Source: Pseudoalteromonas lipolytica (GTDB lineage: Bacteria > Pseudomonadota > Gammaproteobacteria > Enterobacterales > Alteromonadaceae). Taken from it: DNA of 64,000 nucleotides. Position 1 is the stretch's first letter, and every line of letters begins with the position of its first letter. Shown piece by piece: positions 36,338-45,082 of this stretch. The stretch is from the NCBI RefSeq assembly GCF_001306915.1, contig NZ_LJTC01000008.1, positions 1 through 64,000 of the forward strand, written 5' to 3'. The position numbers and the translations under genes were made by a program. The notes beneath the pieces were generated by a model. It made no database searches and had not been told where the DNA came from. It saw nothing but the letters and a program-made list of their open reading frames with translations.

Positions 36338-36814
36338 ATGTCTTCCACTCCCCCTTTTCACGAAACTCTTGATTTAACATTATGCGGCAGTATGGGCCGT
36401 GTGCATCGTTTATGTCGCGATGCTGTCACTTTGGCGGTTGAGCCTTTGGGTCTTACCCAATCTCGCTGGACCGCGATGATGCACCTGTTTCATTTAAACC
36501 AAGGTTGTACGCAACAAGAGTTAGCAAATAGCTTAGGCATTGAAATGCCTTCACTCACTCGTACGATTAAGCAGCTTGAGCAACAAGAGATTATTGCTCG
36601 CAAAGCTGACGCTGAAGATAAACGCAGTAAACGTCTGTACTTCACTGAGCAAGGTCTACAATTGTTAGACACATTGCAGGTGATTATTGCCGATGTGAAA
36701 CAGCATCTTTATGCCGACTTAACCACTGAGCAACTCGATACCATGGCGCATGGTTTAATTCAGATGGAACAGAATGCTCGCCAGTGTATCCGCCATTATT
36801 CAGGAGATAAGTAA
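36338..36814 (+). CDS. MarR-family repressor
   Basis: 158 residues from ATG 36338, which has GGAG 6 bp upstream; an in-frame ATG 12 bp earlier lacks a site. The winged helix is clear: LNQGCTQQELANSLGIEMPSLTRTIKQLEQQEIIARK, followed by the wing AEDKRSKRLYFTEQG. SlyA/MarR type, ligand-responsive repressor. First gene of an operon with an HlyD adaptor and a DUF2955 pump, its likely target. Confidence 0.92.
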   Translation: MSSTPPFHETLDLTLCGSMGRVHRLCRDAVTLAVEPLGLTQSRWTAMMHLFHLNQGCTQQELANSLGIEMPSLTRTIKQLEQQEIIARKADAEDKRSKRLYFTEQGLQLLDTLQVIIADVKQHLYADLTTEQLDTMAHGLIQMEQNARQCIRHYSGDK

Positions 36815-36818
36815 CGTT

Positions 36819-37880
36819 ATGACACCAGATCAAAAGTTTGCCCGTTACGTAAAAATCTCTTTAGCGGGTTTTATTGTTTTATTTTTATATTTTGTGATTG
36901 CCGATTTGTATATGCCTGTTACACCGCAGGCCCGTGTGTATCACCCAGTGGTGCAAGTGACCCCGCAGGTAAGTGGTCGCGTGACTGACGTACTTGTCAC
37001 CAATAATCAAGCCGTCGAAAAACAGCAAGCCTTGTTTAAGATTAATGACGAGCCTTTTGAGCTTGCCGTGCAACAAGCTGAACTTGCATATGATGATGCA
37101 AAACTACAAAACCAACGTTTAGATAGCAGTGTGAAGGCAATAGAAGCACAGCTTGCAGCTGCTCAAGCTAAGCTGCATGAACAAACATTACTGTTCGAAC
37201 GTGGTGAGTCGTTATTGAAAAAGCGCTCTATTTCAGAGCAAGAGTACGAAACAATCAATGCGAACTATCAATCAAGCAAAGCCAATGTGGCTGCAATTGA
37301 AGCCCAGCTTAGCGAGGCTAAATTAGCGCGCGGTAAAATGGGGGATGACAATTTAGCGCTTCGTCATGCTCAAAACCAGCTTGAACAAGCGAAGCTAAAC
37401 CTGTCTTACACCACAGTGACAGCTGATACCGACGGTAAAACTGCAAACTTACAAGTAACACCGGGTACGTATGCTAATAAAGGCCAACCGCTAATGGCGA
37501 TTGTTGCTAATAAGGCTGATTTGGTTGCTGATTTTCGTGAAAAGTCGTTAGTTCACGTGCAAATTGGTAGTACTGCAAAAGTCAGCTTTGATGCGCTACC
37601 GGGCAAAGTGTTTACAGGCAAAATTATTAGTTTTGAAGCCGGTGTGAGTGATGGTCAGCTTAACGCGAACGGTTTACTCAGTGCGACTGAAAGCAGCAAC
37701 CGTTGGGTACGAGATGCACAGCGTCAACGTATCCATATTCAACTAGATGAGCACCAGATGCTGGCTAAATTTCCAAGTGGTGCGCGTGCAACTGTACAAC
37801 TTCTGCCTGACTCTAGCATCGGTAGCTGGTTTGCAAGTATGCAAATTCGCTTCATTAGTGTTCTGCACTTCATTTACTAA
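36819..37880 (+). CDS. HlyD/EmrA-type membrane-fusion protein
   Basis: 353 residues from ATG 36819, 4 bp after marR. One N-terminal transmembrane helix (ISLAGFIVLFLYFVIADLY), then a barrel-sandwich with VTPQVSGRVTDVLVTNNQAVEKQQALFKI, a coiled-coil hairpin and the second half-motif LSYTTVTADTDGKTANLQVTPG. It links the inner-membrane partner to an outer-membrane channel. Forms an operon with the DUF2955 protein. Confidence 0.92.
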   Translation: MTPDQKFARYVKISLAGFIVLFLYFVIADLYMPVTPQARVYHPVVQVTPQVSGRVTDVLVTNNQAVEKQQALFKINDEPFELAVQQAELAYDDAKLQNQRLDSSVKAIEAQLAAAQAKLHEQTLLFERGESLLKKRSISEQEYETINANYQSSKANVAAIEAQLSEAKLARGKMGDDNLALRHAQNQLEQAKLNLSYTTVTADTDGKTANLQVTPGTYANKGQPLMAIVANKADLVADFREKSLVHVQIGSTAKVSFDALPGKVFTGKIISFEAGVSDGQLNANGLLSATESSNRWVRDAQRQRIHIQLDEHQMLAKFPSGARATVQLLPDSSIGSWFASMQIRFISVLHFIY

Positions 37881-37893
37881 GGCTGGGTGAGTT

Positions 37894-38928
37894 ATGTCAG
37901 TATTGCAACTCGATGGTAACGGCTTACGCCAAGCGCTACGCATTGCTACGGGCTCAGCACTAGGGTTTACACTGGCAAAATTGATGAACTGGCCTAATGG
38001 CATCTTTTTTACTGTTTACCCTATGCTATTGCTCGGCTTAGTGCCTGTGCTTAACATGCATATTATTTGTCAGTTTTATGCAGGCGCGGTGTTCAGTGCG
38101 CTGTTCGTATTGGTTGTACAAGGTTTGTTTTCACACCTGCCTGTTGTTATGACAATGATGTGCTTTATCGCTTTTGCTTTTTTGTTTTATCAAATGAGCC
38201 GTGGCGCTAATTTTTTATTTGGCGCCACAACGGTGGTGAGTTTGTCTATTCAATTGCACTTTTCGACCTACACTGGCAGTGGAGTGAGTATTTATCCGTT
38301 GATCATTAGTAACGCTGTTGCCGTTGTGGTCACAGTGGTGTTCTCGATGCTAATGCATGGTTTATTTCCTGATGTAGCACCACGCCAAGGTCGGGTAATG
38401 CCAGAAAAAGCAAAAGAAAGTGTGCGTCATGAAGTATTACTTTGCTCAACTGTAGCTACCTTGTCATTCGTTGTTTTTCAGGTCTTTGATTTACAAGATT
38501 CAATCTCTGCTCAAGCGGCCTCGGTACTGATATTGTTTTCGTTGTGCTGGAAAGCGGCAGGTATGGCGGCATGGCAACGTGCTATAGGCACCTTAATTGG
38601 TTGTAACTTAGCGTTAGTGGCACAGTTATTTTTGTATAACCATACCGATATTTTAATATTTCCTGCGTTAATTCTGTGGATTTTGACCTTTATCTTTAGT
38701 CGTTATCACATAATTGGTGGCGGTATTCCGGGTGTAGGCTTTGGTATTATCACCACATTTGGTATTTTGTTTGGCCAGTCATTAGGGCCGGGACAAGATC
38801 TCGTATACAGCGCTCTGTATCGTTTTTCGTCAGTGTCTGTGGCAATACTATTGAGCTTGTGTGCGGTGTATATAATGCATCACATCTTAAATCGCTTTGA
38901 AATGACAAGGCATCATACGTTTGATTAA
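37894..38928 (+). CDS. DUF2955/FUSC-like inner-membrane transporter
   Basis: 344 residues with about ten hydrophobic segments in two repeats (IATGSALGFTLAKLMNWPNG near the N-terminus, then AAGMAAWQRAIGTLIGCNLAL). Similar to the membrane half of AaeB/FUSC aromatic acid efflux proteins, here as the DUF2955 branch. With HlyD it should export aromatic acids or drugs; substrate inferred only. Third gene of the MarR operon. Confidence 0.85.
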   Translation: MSVLQLDGNGLRQALRIATGSALGFTLAKLMNWPNGIFFTVYPMLLLGLVPVLNMHIICQFYAGAVFSALFVLVVQGLFSHLPVVMTMMCFIAFAFLFYQMSRGANFLFGATTVVSLSIQLHFSTYTGSGVSIYPLIISNAVAVVVTVVFSMLMHGLFPDVAPRQGRVMPEKAKESVRHEVLLCSTVATLSFVVFQVFDLQDSISAQAASVLILFSLCWKAAGMAAWQRAIGTLIGCNLALVAQLFLYNHTDILIFPALILWILTFIFSRYHIIGGGIPGVGFGIITTFGILFGQSLGPGQDLVYSALYRFSSVSVAILLSLCAVYIMHHILNRFEMTRHHTFD

Positions 38929-38942
38929 AAATAAAAATGCAC

Positions 38943-38974
38943 AAAAAAGGGAGTTAATCAGAACTCCCTTTTTT
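38943..38974. terminator. Bidirectional terminator
   Basis: AAAAAAGGGAGTT / AACTCCCTTTTTT with a 6-bp loop; the stop codon of the minus-strand gene sits at the stem-loop junction. Confidence 0.85.
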
Positions 38975-39271
38975 ATTATTTGGTTCGAAAATGGTGGGTA
39001 AAGACTTAAGTAAATCGTCTTGTTTCTTTACAACACTCTGTACACAGGTTTTTGAGGCGACATCTGCAACCCAAGCCCCCCATTGCGAACTGCCAGGTTC
39101 TTCACCTGGAGTTGCCCACCATCTGGCTTTATAAAGAATCTCGTTATAACAGGTTTCACTACCTTGGGGATACGCGTTTCCGGCTTGCCATGAATCTACA
39201 GCAAAGCCCGACATAGGCAAAGCTGACAGCGTTATCATTGCAGCGGCAAAAATGCGTGATTTCTGGCCCAT
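38954..39271 (-). CDS. Secreted stand-alone CBM5/12-like (chitin-binding) protein
   Basis: 105 residues from ATG 39271, with GGAG 7 bp upstream; five codons further up another ATG is open. A signal peptide (MGQKSRIFAAAMITLSALPMSGFA) precedes a single module: SWQAGNAYPQGSETCYNEILYKARWW then PGSSQWGAWV, the aromatic pattern of carbohydrate-binding families 5/12. There is no catalytic domain. Two cysteines could pair. Could bind chitin or cellulose; not demonstrated. Confidence 0.8.
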   Translation of the reverse strand: MGQKSRIFAAAMITLSALPMSGFAVDSWQAGNAYPQGSETCYNEILYKARWWATPGEEPGSSQWGAWVADVASKTCVQSVVKKQDDLLKSLPTIFEPNNKKGSSD

Positions 39272-39406
39272 AAGCGGCTCCTTCATTAGTGGTGAGTTTG
39301 TATGACTATTATAGTCGCGGTAGGATTAACCATCAATTAACTTTGTTAACAAGTTACACTTCTTTACAGTTCTGCTTATTTTTGACACGATTATCTGATG
39401 TGAAAG

Positions 39407-39829
39407 TTAGAATTTTACGTTTTTTCTTAATACTTTTGTTTGCCCTCTTTTCGTTTTAGAGTCCATGCGTTTTCTCTGAGAGCTTTTGCTTGGTTTTGTC
39501 GCTCTTCGCGCCTTTTGTACTTGAGTGGCATTAAGGATTAATTCTTTCAAACGATTAAGCGCATCCTCTTTGTTCATCTCTTGCGTGCGATGACTTTGCG
39601 ACTTAATAACAATAACGCCCTCTTTGGTAATTCGAGAATCATTCAAATTAAGTAAACGTTGTTTGTAAAAGTCAGGTAACTTTGAGCGTTTAATATCAAA
39701 GCGAAGGTGAATAGCTGTGGCCACTTTGTTGACATTCTGCCCGCCCGCGCCTTGTGAGCGGATCGCACTAAAGTCGAGTTCCCATTCATCAATTGTAACG
39801 GTATTAGAAATAGTTAACATCAGGTTCAT
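39407..39829 (-). CDS. arfB: Alternative ribosome-rescue factor ArfB (peptidyl-tRNA hydrolase)
   Basis: 140 residues matching YaeJ/ArfB. The catalytic GGQ is in SAIRSQGAGGQNVNK, followed by TAIHLRFDI and a basic C-terminal tail (SSQRKRMDSKTKRGQ) that enters the mRNA channel of stalled ribosomes. Releases peptide on non-stop ribosomes. A second start three codons in (39820) is possible. Confidence 0.95.
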   Translation of the reverse strand: MNLMLTISNTVTIDEWELDFSAIRSQGAGGQNVNKVATAIHLRFDIKRSKLPDFYKQRLLNLNDSRITKEGVIVIKSQSHRTQEMNKEDALNRLKELILNATQVQKARRATKPSKSSQRKRMDSKTKRGQTKVLRKNVKF

Positions 39830-39932
39830 TTAGCTGTGGTAAAAAAGGTATTGTAACATTTGTAATTGGTCAAACATAATAGCTCGACTATTTGCGCCGG
39901 TTACTAACCATTTTGAAAGAAAGGAGATCACG

Positions 39933-40490
39933 ATGAAAGCACTACTTATTTCTATGAGTCTACTTGCGATGAGTTTTTCTGGCTTCGCAGAAGATATTTC
40001 TGAAAATCAGCTACAGCGTTACATTAAAGCCTTACCTGCAGTTGTTAATTGGTCACAAAGCCAATCTGAGTTAGATAATGTAAACCTTGGTGGTATGCTA
40101 GGTAGTTCTGATGGTGTTGATAGTTCGGCAGTGATGTCTGCATTAGGTCACATCAAAGAGCATGAGCTTTATACTGAGTTTGCAGCCCTTACCAAACAAT
40201 ATGGTTTCACACCAGAGCAGTTAGTCACGGTTGGCTCAGAAGTATCAATGGCGTATTTAGAAAATCTTAAAGCGGGTATGTCTGAAGAGAACAAGCAGCG
40301 TGTAAACCAAGCAATGAGTGGTTTACAAAGCCTTACAGCATCATCATCTGATGCGGGTACTCGCTCAATGGCTGGTGCTTTAGAAGGTATTAAAGCAAGT
40401 ACTGCAACAGCAGATGTTAGCGAAAGTAACGTTAACTTAGTTAAGCAGTATATGCCGCAGTTAAAAGAATTGTTCGCAATGTTGCAGTAA
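39933..40490 (+). CDS. Exported protein of unknown function
   Basis: 185 residues with a signal peptide (MKALLISMSLLAMSFSGFAE) and an all-helical, Ser/Ala-rich mature part without cysteines (LTKQYGFTPEQLVTVGSEVSMAYLENLKAGM). No family recognised with confidence. AAAGGAG precedes the start. Lone gene. Confidence 0.8.
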   Translation: MKALLISMSLLAMSFSGFAEDISENQLQRYIKALPAVVNWSQSQSELDNVNLGGMLGSSDGVDSSAVMSALGHIKEHELYTEFAALTKQYGFTPEQLVTVGSEVSMAYLENLKAGMSEENKQRVNQAMSGLQSLTASSSDAGTRSMAGALEGIKASTATADVSESNVNLVKQYMPQLKELFAMLQ

Positions 40491-40505
40491 CTGCAAAACG
40501 AAAAG

Positions 40506-40533
40506 AAAGCGGCTAGGTAGCCGCTTTTTTTAT
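40506..40533. terminator. Bidirectional terminator
   Basis: AAAGCGGCTA / TAGCCGCTTT with a T-run, between convergent genes. Confidence 0.8.
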
Positions 40534-40535
40534 GC

Positions 40536-41270
40536 TTACTCGAATACCACAGCGTTTTTTAGATGCAGCTTTTGTTCTTCAGTTGGTAAAAATCCAGTTT
40601 GTACAAACTCGCTAAGGCTTGGATGACGTTCAAAGTATAAAATATCAAGGGCGAAACGATTCATGCCGTACAAGCCCCGATGGATCATGTTTGCCGAAAA
40701 TATGAGTAAGTAACCTTTTTTGAGTGCCACACTTTTACCACGAACGAGTGAGTCACTATTTCGAGCGCCCTGCTGTTCTAATCTAACTGTTAACTCTTCA
40801 TCTGAATCCCAGTTTTTATGACTCCCCGGTATAAGTTCTATTCCTGGTTCATCTTCAAAAGCAACGCGGCAATGTAGTACTTCAGGGCCGTTAAGAGCTA
40901 CTTTTTGCGCATCAAGCTCTAAGTGATACTGCATATCGCGATGCCAATAATTTGCCTGTTTAGGGTTGTAAGGGTTAAAGAATAGTTGAGTATTCATAAA
41001 CTGAGGACCAGCAACAATACCTTTAACCTGTTTCAATAGTGTGTTGGCGCTGACAAACTTAAAAAGAGTAAACTTTTCCTCAGCACTTAAACATGCAGCG
41101 CCAGTCAAACCTGAGCTATTAATACCTCTAGATTGATAAAAAGATTGGTTTTCTTGCAACCAGTGTTGATGAAATTTATCGAGAATTGGCCTTACTTTAC
41201 TAAGCTCACTCTCTGTGTAAAGGCCCTTTACATGGTAGTAGCCGTTTTCAGCAAAAAAGTTATTTTCCAT
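40536..41270 (-). CDS. Phytanoyl-CoA dioxygenase (PhyH) family oxygenase
   Basis: 244 residues of the Fe(II)/2-oxoglutarate-dependent PhyH family. The metal ligands appear as HRDMQYH and, distally, HRGLYG; IELIPGSHKNWDSDEE is the usual strand-turn before the distal His. Substrate unknown. First-transcribed order is racemase, VOC, UDG-like, PhyH on the minus strand; this gene follows the UDG-like gene by 3 bp. Confidence 0.88.
   Translation of the reverse strand: MENNFFAENGYYHVKGLYTESELSKVRPILDKFHQHWLQENQSFYQSRGINSSGLTGAACLSAEEKFTLFKFVSANTLLKQVKGIVAGPQFMNTQLFFNPYNPKQANYWHRDMQYHLELDAQKVALNGPEVLHCRVAFEDEPGIELIPGSHKNWDSDEELTVRLEQQGARNSDSLVRGKSVALKKGYLLIFSANMIHRGLYGMNRFALDILYFERHPSLSEFVQTGFLPTEEQKLHLKNAVVFE
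41216..41232. repeat. TGTAAA-N5-TTTACA palindrome, copy 5
   Basis: TGTAAA-GGCCC-TTTACA, perfect arms, inside the start of the PhyH gene. Confidence 0.7.
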
Positions 41271-41273
41271 TTT

Positions 41274-41855
41274 TTACCTTGCTAAAATTGCACGTATTTT
41301 ACTACTAAGCTCAGGCAATACTTGTTGCTCAAACCACGGATTTTTCTTTAGCCAGATATTATTGCGAGGGCTTGGGTGAGGAAGTGGCAAGTAATTTGGC
41401 CAATATTCACGCCACGATTTTACTAACTCAGTTAAGGGTAGCTGCTTAGTGTGGGGTAAATGATATGACTGCGCGTATTTACCTAAGATAATGGTGAGCT
41501 CAATATTATTTAGTTGCGCTAAGAGCTTTTCACGCCATGCAATCGCGCACTCTTTTCTTGGCGGTAAATCACCTGACTTACCTTTGCCCGGGTAACAAAA
41601 GCCCATCGGCAAGATAGCAAAATTGTGGTCATCGTAAAACTCATCACTCGTAACACCAAGCCAAGAGCGAAGCCTTTGCCCGCTTGCATCATTAAAAGGT
41701 TTGCCACTTTCATGCACTTTAATTCCCGGTGCTTGACCAGCAATTAAAATGCGAGCCTGTGGATTAAACTGAATAACGGGCCGCGCTCCGAGTGGTAAAT
41801 GAGGTTCGCAGATCACGCATTTACTAACTTGTTTTAATAATGATTGAGTACTCAT
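41274..41855 (-). CDS. Uracil-DNA glycosylase family protein
   Basis: 193 residues of the UDG-like superfamily. Motifs: ILIAGQAPGIKVHESGKPFND (active-site loop) and LPHPSPRN at the C-terminal side. An N-terminal CVICEPHLP might be part of a cluster-binding site but lacks the full four-Cys set. It may excise damaged bases or have another role. An iteron copy lies in its coding sequence at 41811-41828. Confidence 0.88.
   Translation of the reverse strand: MSTQSLLKQVSKCVICEPHLPLGARPVIQFNPQARILIAGQAPGIKVHESGKPFNDASGQRLRSWLGVTSDEFYDDHNFAILPMGFCYPGKGKSGDLPPRKECAIAWREKLLAQLNNIELTIILGKYAQSYHLPHTKQLPLTELVKSWREYWPNYLPLPHPSPRNNIWLKKNPWFEQQVLPELSSKIRAILAR
41811..41828 (-). repeat. Dispersed iteron copy inside the UDG-like gene
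   Basis: The minus strand reads GTTAGTAAATGCGTGATC, one base off the consensus A-tract. Confidence 0.7.
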
Positions 41856-41857
41856 GA

Positions 41858-41875
41858 GTTAGTAAAAATATGATC
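41858..41875 (+). repeat. Dispersed iteron filling the 19-bp UDG/VOC gap
   Basis: GTTAGTAAAAATATGATC occupies nearly all of the gap between two minus-strand genes and includes the first base of the VOC stop codon. Confidence 0.85.
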
Positions 41876-42237
41876 TATGCTTGTTTTGACCAAACTGCTA
41901 ACTCGTTACCACTTGGCTCTGTGAAGTGAAACCGACAGCCTCCAGGAAAATCAAACAAGGGCTTAATAATTGTTCCACCATGTTTTTCTACCTGCGCTTG
42001 CGTCTCTTTAATATTATTTGAATAAAGCACCAGTAGCGCGCCGCCATTATTGGTTAAGCTAGCTAATGGGGCTTGATAAAACCCGCCATCAAGCCCCGCA
42101 GATTCAGCGCTAAAGGCCGTGTATTCAGGGCCATAGTCGGTAAATTGCCATTTAAAAACCTGATGAAAAAATGCCTTTGTTGCGGCTAAATCTTTAGCAG
42201 CAAATTCAACATAATTTAGGCTATGGTGGTTCGACAT
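41875..42237 (-). CDS. VOC-family (glyoxalase/bleomycin-resistance fold) protein
   Basis: 120 residues with paired beta-alpha-beta-beta-beta modules: SLNYVEFAAKDLAATKAFFHQVFKWQFTDYG and a C-terminal RFHFTEPSGNELAVW. Probable metal-binding lyase or dioxygenase-like enzyme; substrate unknown. 9 bp from the racemase gene. Confidence 0.9.
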   Translation of the reverse strand: MSNHHSLNYVEFAAKDLAATKAFFHQVFKWQFTDYGPEYTAFSAESAGLDGGFYQAPLASLTNNGGALLVLYSNNIKETQAQVEKHGGTIIKPLFDFPGGCRFHFTEPSGNELAVWSKQA

Positions 42238-42246
42238 GGTGAGCTC

Positions 42247-42939
42247 CTAATTTAAACTATTCTCAAGCGCCATCGCGCAATGAAGTGCTGTACTATCAAG
42301 TAATGGAATCGATGTATCTGCTTGTTGAACTAATAAGGCTATTTCGGTGCAACCAAGAATAATGGCTTCAGCACCTTGCTGAGTTAGATTATCAATAATG
42401 GTTAAATACTCGGCTTTAGATTGTGGGCTGATGATGCCTTTACATAGTTCATCATAAATCACACGATGCACTGTTTCACGCCCCTGTGCATCAGGGATTA
42501 ACACGTCTATGGCGAATTTATCTGCTAAACGCTGCTTGTAAAAGTCTTGTTCCATAGTGAACTGGGTACCCAACAAAGCCACTTTTTTAAAGTTATGTTG
42601 GATCAGGTTTTCACCAACTGCATCAGCAATGTGTAATAAAGGAATTGCAACCGCAGCTTGTACTTGCTCAGCTAGTTTATGCATCGTGTTGGTACAAATT
42701 AATAAATAATCCGCGCCCGCGGCTTCAACTTGCTTAGCGGCCTTAATGAGTATCTCGGCCATCTGTGGCCAATCTTGTTGCTGTTGAAGCATAGCTATTT
42801 CGGCAAAATCGAGGCTAACGAGTACTATCTTGGCACTATGCAGCCCCCCAAGTTTGTTTTTAATGCCTTGATTTAAAAGCTGGTAGTAACTTTGTGTAGA
42901 CTCCCAACTCATGCCACCGATTAAGCCTATTGTTTTCAT
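42247..42939 (-). CDS. Aspartate/glutamate racemase family protein (YgeA-like)
   Basis: 230 residues. Catalytic cysteine motifs LLICTNTMHK and IILGCTEIALL, and start MKTIGLIGGMSWESTQSYYQ, are those of the Asp/Glu racemase (RacX/YgeA) group. Broad-specificity amino-acid racemase is likely. First gene of the minus-strand cluster that reads on into the VOC gene. Confidence 0.92.
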   Translation of the reverse strand: MKTIGLIGGMSWESTQSYYQLLNQGIKNKLGGLHSAKIVLVSLDFAEIAMLQQQQDWPQMAEILIKAAKQVEAAGADYLLICTNTMHKLAEQVQAAVAIPLLHIADAVGENLIQHNFKKVALLGTQFTMEQDFYKQRLADKFAIDVLIPDAQGRETVHRVIYDELCKGIISPQSKAEYLTIIDNLTQQGAEAIILGCTEIALLVQQADTSIPLLDSTALHCAMALENSLN

Positions 42940-42996
42940 TGCAGCTCCCTTTTATTTACTTAACACCATATGATATTGCACAGAACAAAGCTAGCA

Positions 42997-43014
42997 GATC
43001 ATTATTTTACTAAC
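42997..43014 (-). repeat. Dispersed iteron, intergenic
   Basis: The minus strand reads GTTAGTAAAATAATGATC, identical to the copy at 17267. It lies in the divergent gap between the racemase and DUF3649 genes. Confidence 0.85.
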
Positions 43015-43139
43015 AGATCGACTTAGTTGGTTCAGTTTCACTATTTAATACGTGCATGCAAATGATAACTACTATCTTTTCTGTTTGTCGGCGATATAAT
43101 ACGGGGTTTTCTTCTCGTGTTATTTTTTAAGGGATTATC

Positions 43140-43484
43140 ATGCATTCTCAATCATTAGATGCAGTGACTACCAATCGCCCTAAAAATACAGCTAAAAAGC
43201 GCTCTGTGAGCCTATCTTATCGTGTTGCTGTGTTTTTGCGTTTCGTTGCAGCCATCATTGGTGGTTACGCCTTTACCAGTGTGCTTATTTCATTACTAGC
43301 TGTGTTATTACCACTTAATAAACTCGACAGCGTGCTGTTAACCACGACTCTATCGGTATTTTTTTACTGTTGTGTGTTTATTTGGGTGTTTGCAGTTAAG
43401 TCTTTAAAGACTGTTTGGATCACTATTTTACTAACAACTGGTGGGCAATTGCTGGCCCTTTCATTGATTAAGGATTGGTTATGA
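43140..43484 (+). CDS. DUF3649 iron-uptake-associated membrane protein
   Basis: 114 residues with three hydrophobic segments (FLRFVAAIIGGYAFTSVLIS, LLTTTLSVFFYCCVFIWVF and ILLTTGGQLLALSL). Gene order DUF3649-PepSY-DUF3325 is the known ferrisiderophore-reduction module of proteobacteria. Overlaps the next start by 4 bp. An iteron copy (43418-43435) is embedded where ITILLT is encoded. Confidence 0.75.
   Translation: MHSQSLDAVTTNRPKNTAKKRSVSLSYRVAVFLRFVAAIIGGYAFTSVLISLLAVLLPLNKLDSVLLTTTLSVFFYCCVFIWVFAVKSLKTVWITILLTTGGQLLALSLIKDWL
43418..43435 (-). repeat. Dispersed iteron copy inside the DUF3649 gene
   Basis: The minus strand reads GTTAGTAAAATAGTGATC, identical to the copy at 17332. Confidence 0.85.
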
Positions 43485-45082
43485 AAGAGAGCTTTTTCCG
43501 CTCAATGACTTGGCTTCATACCTGGGTTGGCTTGCTGGTATGCTGGTTACTGTTCTTAATCTTTTTTGCTGGCACCATCAGCTTTTTTAAAGATGAAATC
43601 ACTATTTGGGCTAAACCCGAAACACACAATGTGCAGCATCAAGCACAACGGGTTCAGTCTCAAGCCGAGCAAATTAATTATGTGTTTGCGCAATTACAGC
43701 AACAGGCACCTAATTCATTATCTTGGCGGATAAACTTACCTGAGCCACGTAACCCTGTTTTAAGCTATGGGTTTGCTGAGCCTAAACAGCCAGGCCAGCG
43801 CCGAGCACCTTTCAACTATACACATCTAGATCCTAATACCTTAGAGCAATTACCCGAACCTCGTGAAACAAAAGGCGGCAACTTTTTCTATCGCTTACAC
43901 TTTGATTTACATTACATAGATGTATTTACTGCACGGATAATTGTTTGTTTAGCCTCATTATTTATGTTGGTAGCGCTTATAACAGGCATCGTGATCCACA
44001 AACGTATTTTTAAAGATATGTTTAGCTTCAGAGCAAACAAAGGTAGTCGAAGTTGGCTTGATGCACATAATGTTTCGTCAGTGCTGGCATTACCATTTCA
44101 TATCATGATCACCTACACGGGTATTATTACACTGATTTTTATGCTGTTCCCCTACCCTGCTGAGACTGTATATGAAAATGGCTTAAGGCAAATGTTTGAT
44201 GAGGCATTGCCTATTAATAAACGTGCAAAGCCCAGTGAAGAGCAGCGCCCTATGGTGGCAATCAAAGATGTGTTAGATCAGATTTATACTAAGTCACCGA
44301 ATGCTGATATTAGCTACGTGTTTGTAAGAAATGCGAATACTGCTTCCTCACAAATCGTGGTTTATTTGGCAACCGGCAAAGAGGTTGTAGATAACGGACC
44401 ACGCTACTTATTCAATGGTGTAACGGGCGAGCTTGAAGCGAGTTCTGGCGAAGATTGGAGCGCTTCGGCGCAGTTTTATGACTCAATGACGGCATTGCAT
44501 AGTGGTCGCTTAGCGGAGCCTTTACTGCGTTGGTTATATTTTTTCTGTGGCGTAGCTGGCTGTGCCATGATCGCTACAGGCTGCATTATGTGGGCAAAAC
44601 GCTTACGCGAGAGGCTCAAAGCAGAGCAAAAACCAAGCTTTGGTTTAAAGCTTGTTGAAAGTCTTAATTTAATAACTTTAATGGGCTTACCGCTAGCAAC
44701 TTCAGCGTTCTTCATTGCTAATCGTTTATTGCCTTTAGAGTTAGCTGGGCGTGCCGATAAAGAAATACTCGTGTTTTTCTTAACTTGGCTTGCGGTGGCG
44801 CTTTCGGCTGTGAGCAGTATAGAAAAACGCCACTGGCGCTATAATGCATGGCTCAATGCAATAGCTTGCTTTCTCGTGCCCGTGGTAAATGCACTGACAA
44901 CAGATGGTAATTGGATCACGTATTTACTAACTAATCAATGGGCCTTATTCGGTGTTGATAGTGCGTTTATTTGTGCTGGCGTATTGTTTTTACTACAAAG
45001 CAAAAAAATAGCTAGTCACAAAGCTGTTATTAACAAGGCAAAACCAAGTAAAAATAGGGTGTTAAAGGAGCAACAAGGATGA
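43481..45082 (+). CDS. PepSY-TM protein (siderophore-iron reductase type)
   Basis: 533 residues from ATG 43481 with AGGA 6 bp upstream; the in-frame TTG at 43475 is rejected. Four or more transmembrane helices with His pairs (TWLHTWVG, FRLH-type YRLHFDLHY, LDAHNVSSVLALPFHI, ALHSGRLAEPLLRWLYFFCG) that fit haem- or metal-binding PepSY_TM proteins; a large periplasmic loop separates them. It probably transfers electrons to ferric-siderophore in the periplasm. Middle gene of the DUF3649-PepSY-DUF3325 operon. Confidence 0.88.
   Translation: MKESFFRSMTWLHTWVGLLVCWLLFLIFFAGTISFFKDEITIWAKPETHNVQHQAQRVQSQAEQINYVFAQLQQQAPNSLSWRINLPEPRNPVLSYGFAEPKQPGQRRAPFNYTHLDPNTLEQLPEPRETKGGNFFYRLHFDLHYIDVFTARIIVCLASLFMLVALITGIVIHKRIFKDMFSFRANKGSRSWLDAHNVSSVLALPFHIMITYTGIITLIFMLFPYPAETVYENGLRQMFDEALPINKRAKPSEEQRPMVAIKDVLDQIYTKSPNADISYVFVRNANTASSQIVVYLATGKEVVDNGPRYLFNGVTGELEASSGEDWSASAQFYDSMTALHSGRLAEPLLRWLYFFCGVAGCAMIATGCIMWAKRLRERLKAEQKPSFGLKLVESLNLITLMGLPLATSAFFIANRLLPLELAGRADKEILVFFLTWLAVALSAVSSIEKRHWRYNAWLNAIACFLVPVVNALTTDGNWITYLLTNQWALFGVDSAFICAGVLFLLQSKKIASHKAVINKAKPSKNRVLKEQQG
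44914..44931 (-). repeat. Dispersed iteron copy inside the PepSY gene
   Basis: The minus strand reads GTTAGTAAATACGTGATC; it encodes ITYLLT in the plus frame. Confidence 0.75.

Noticed and set aside
41410..41427. ACGATTTTACTAAC as another iteron copy in the UDG-like gene
   Set aside because: The GATC end is replaced by GCC; too degenerate to count.
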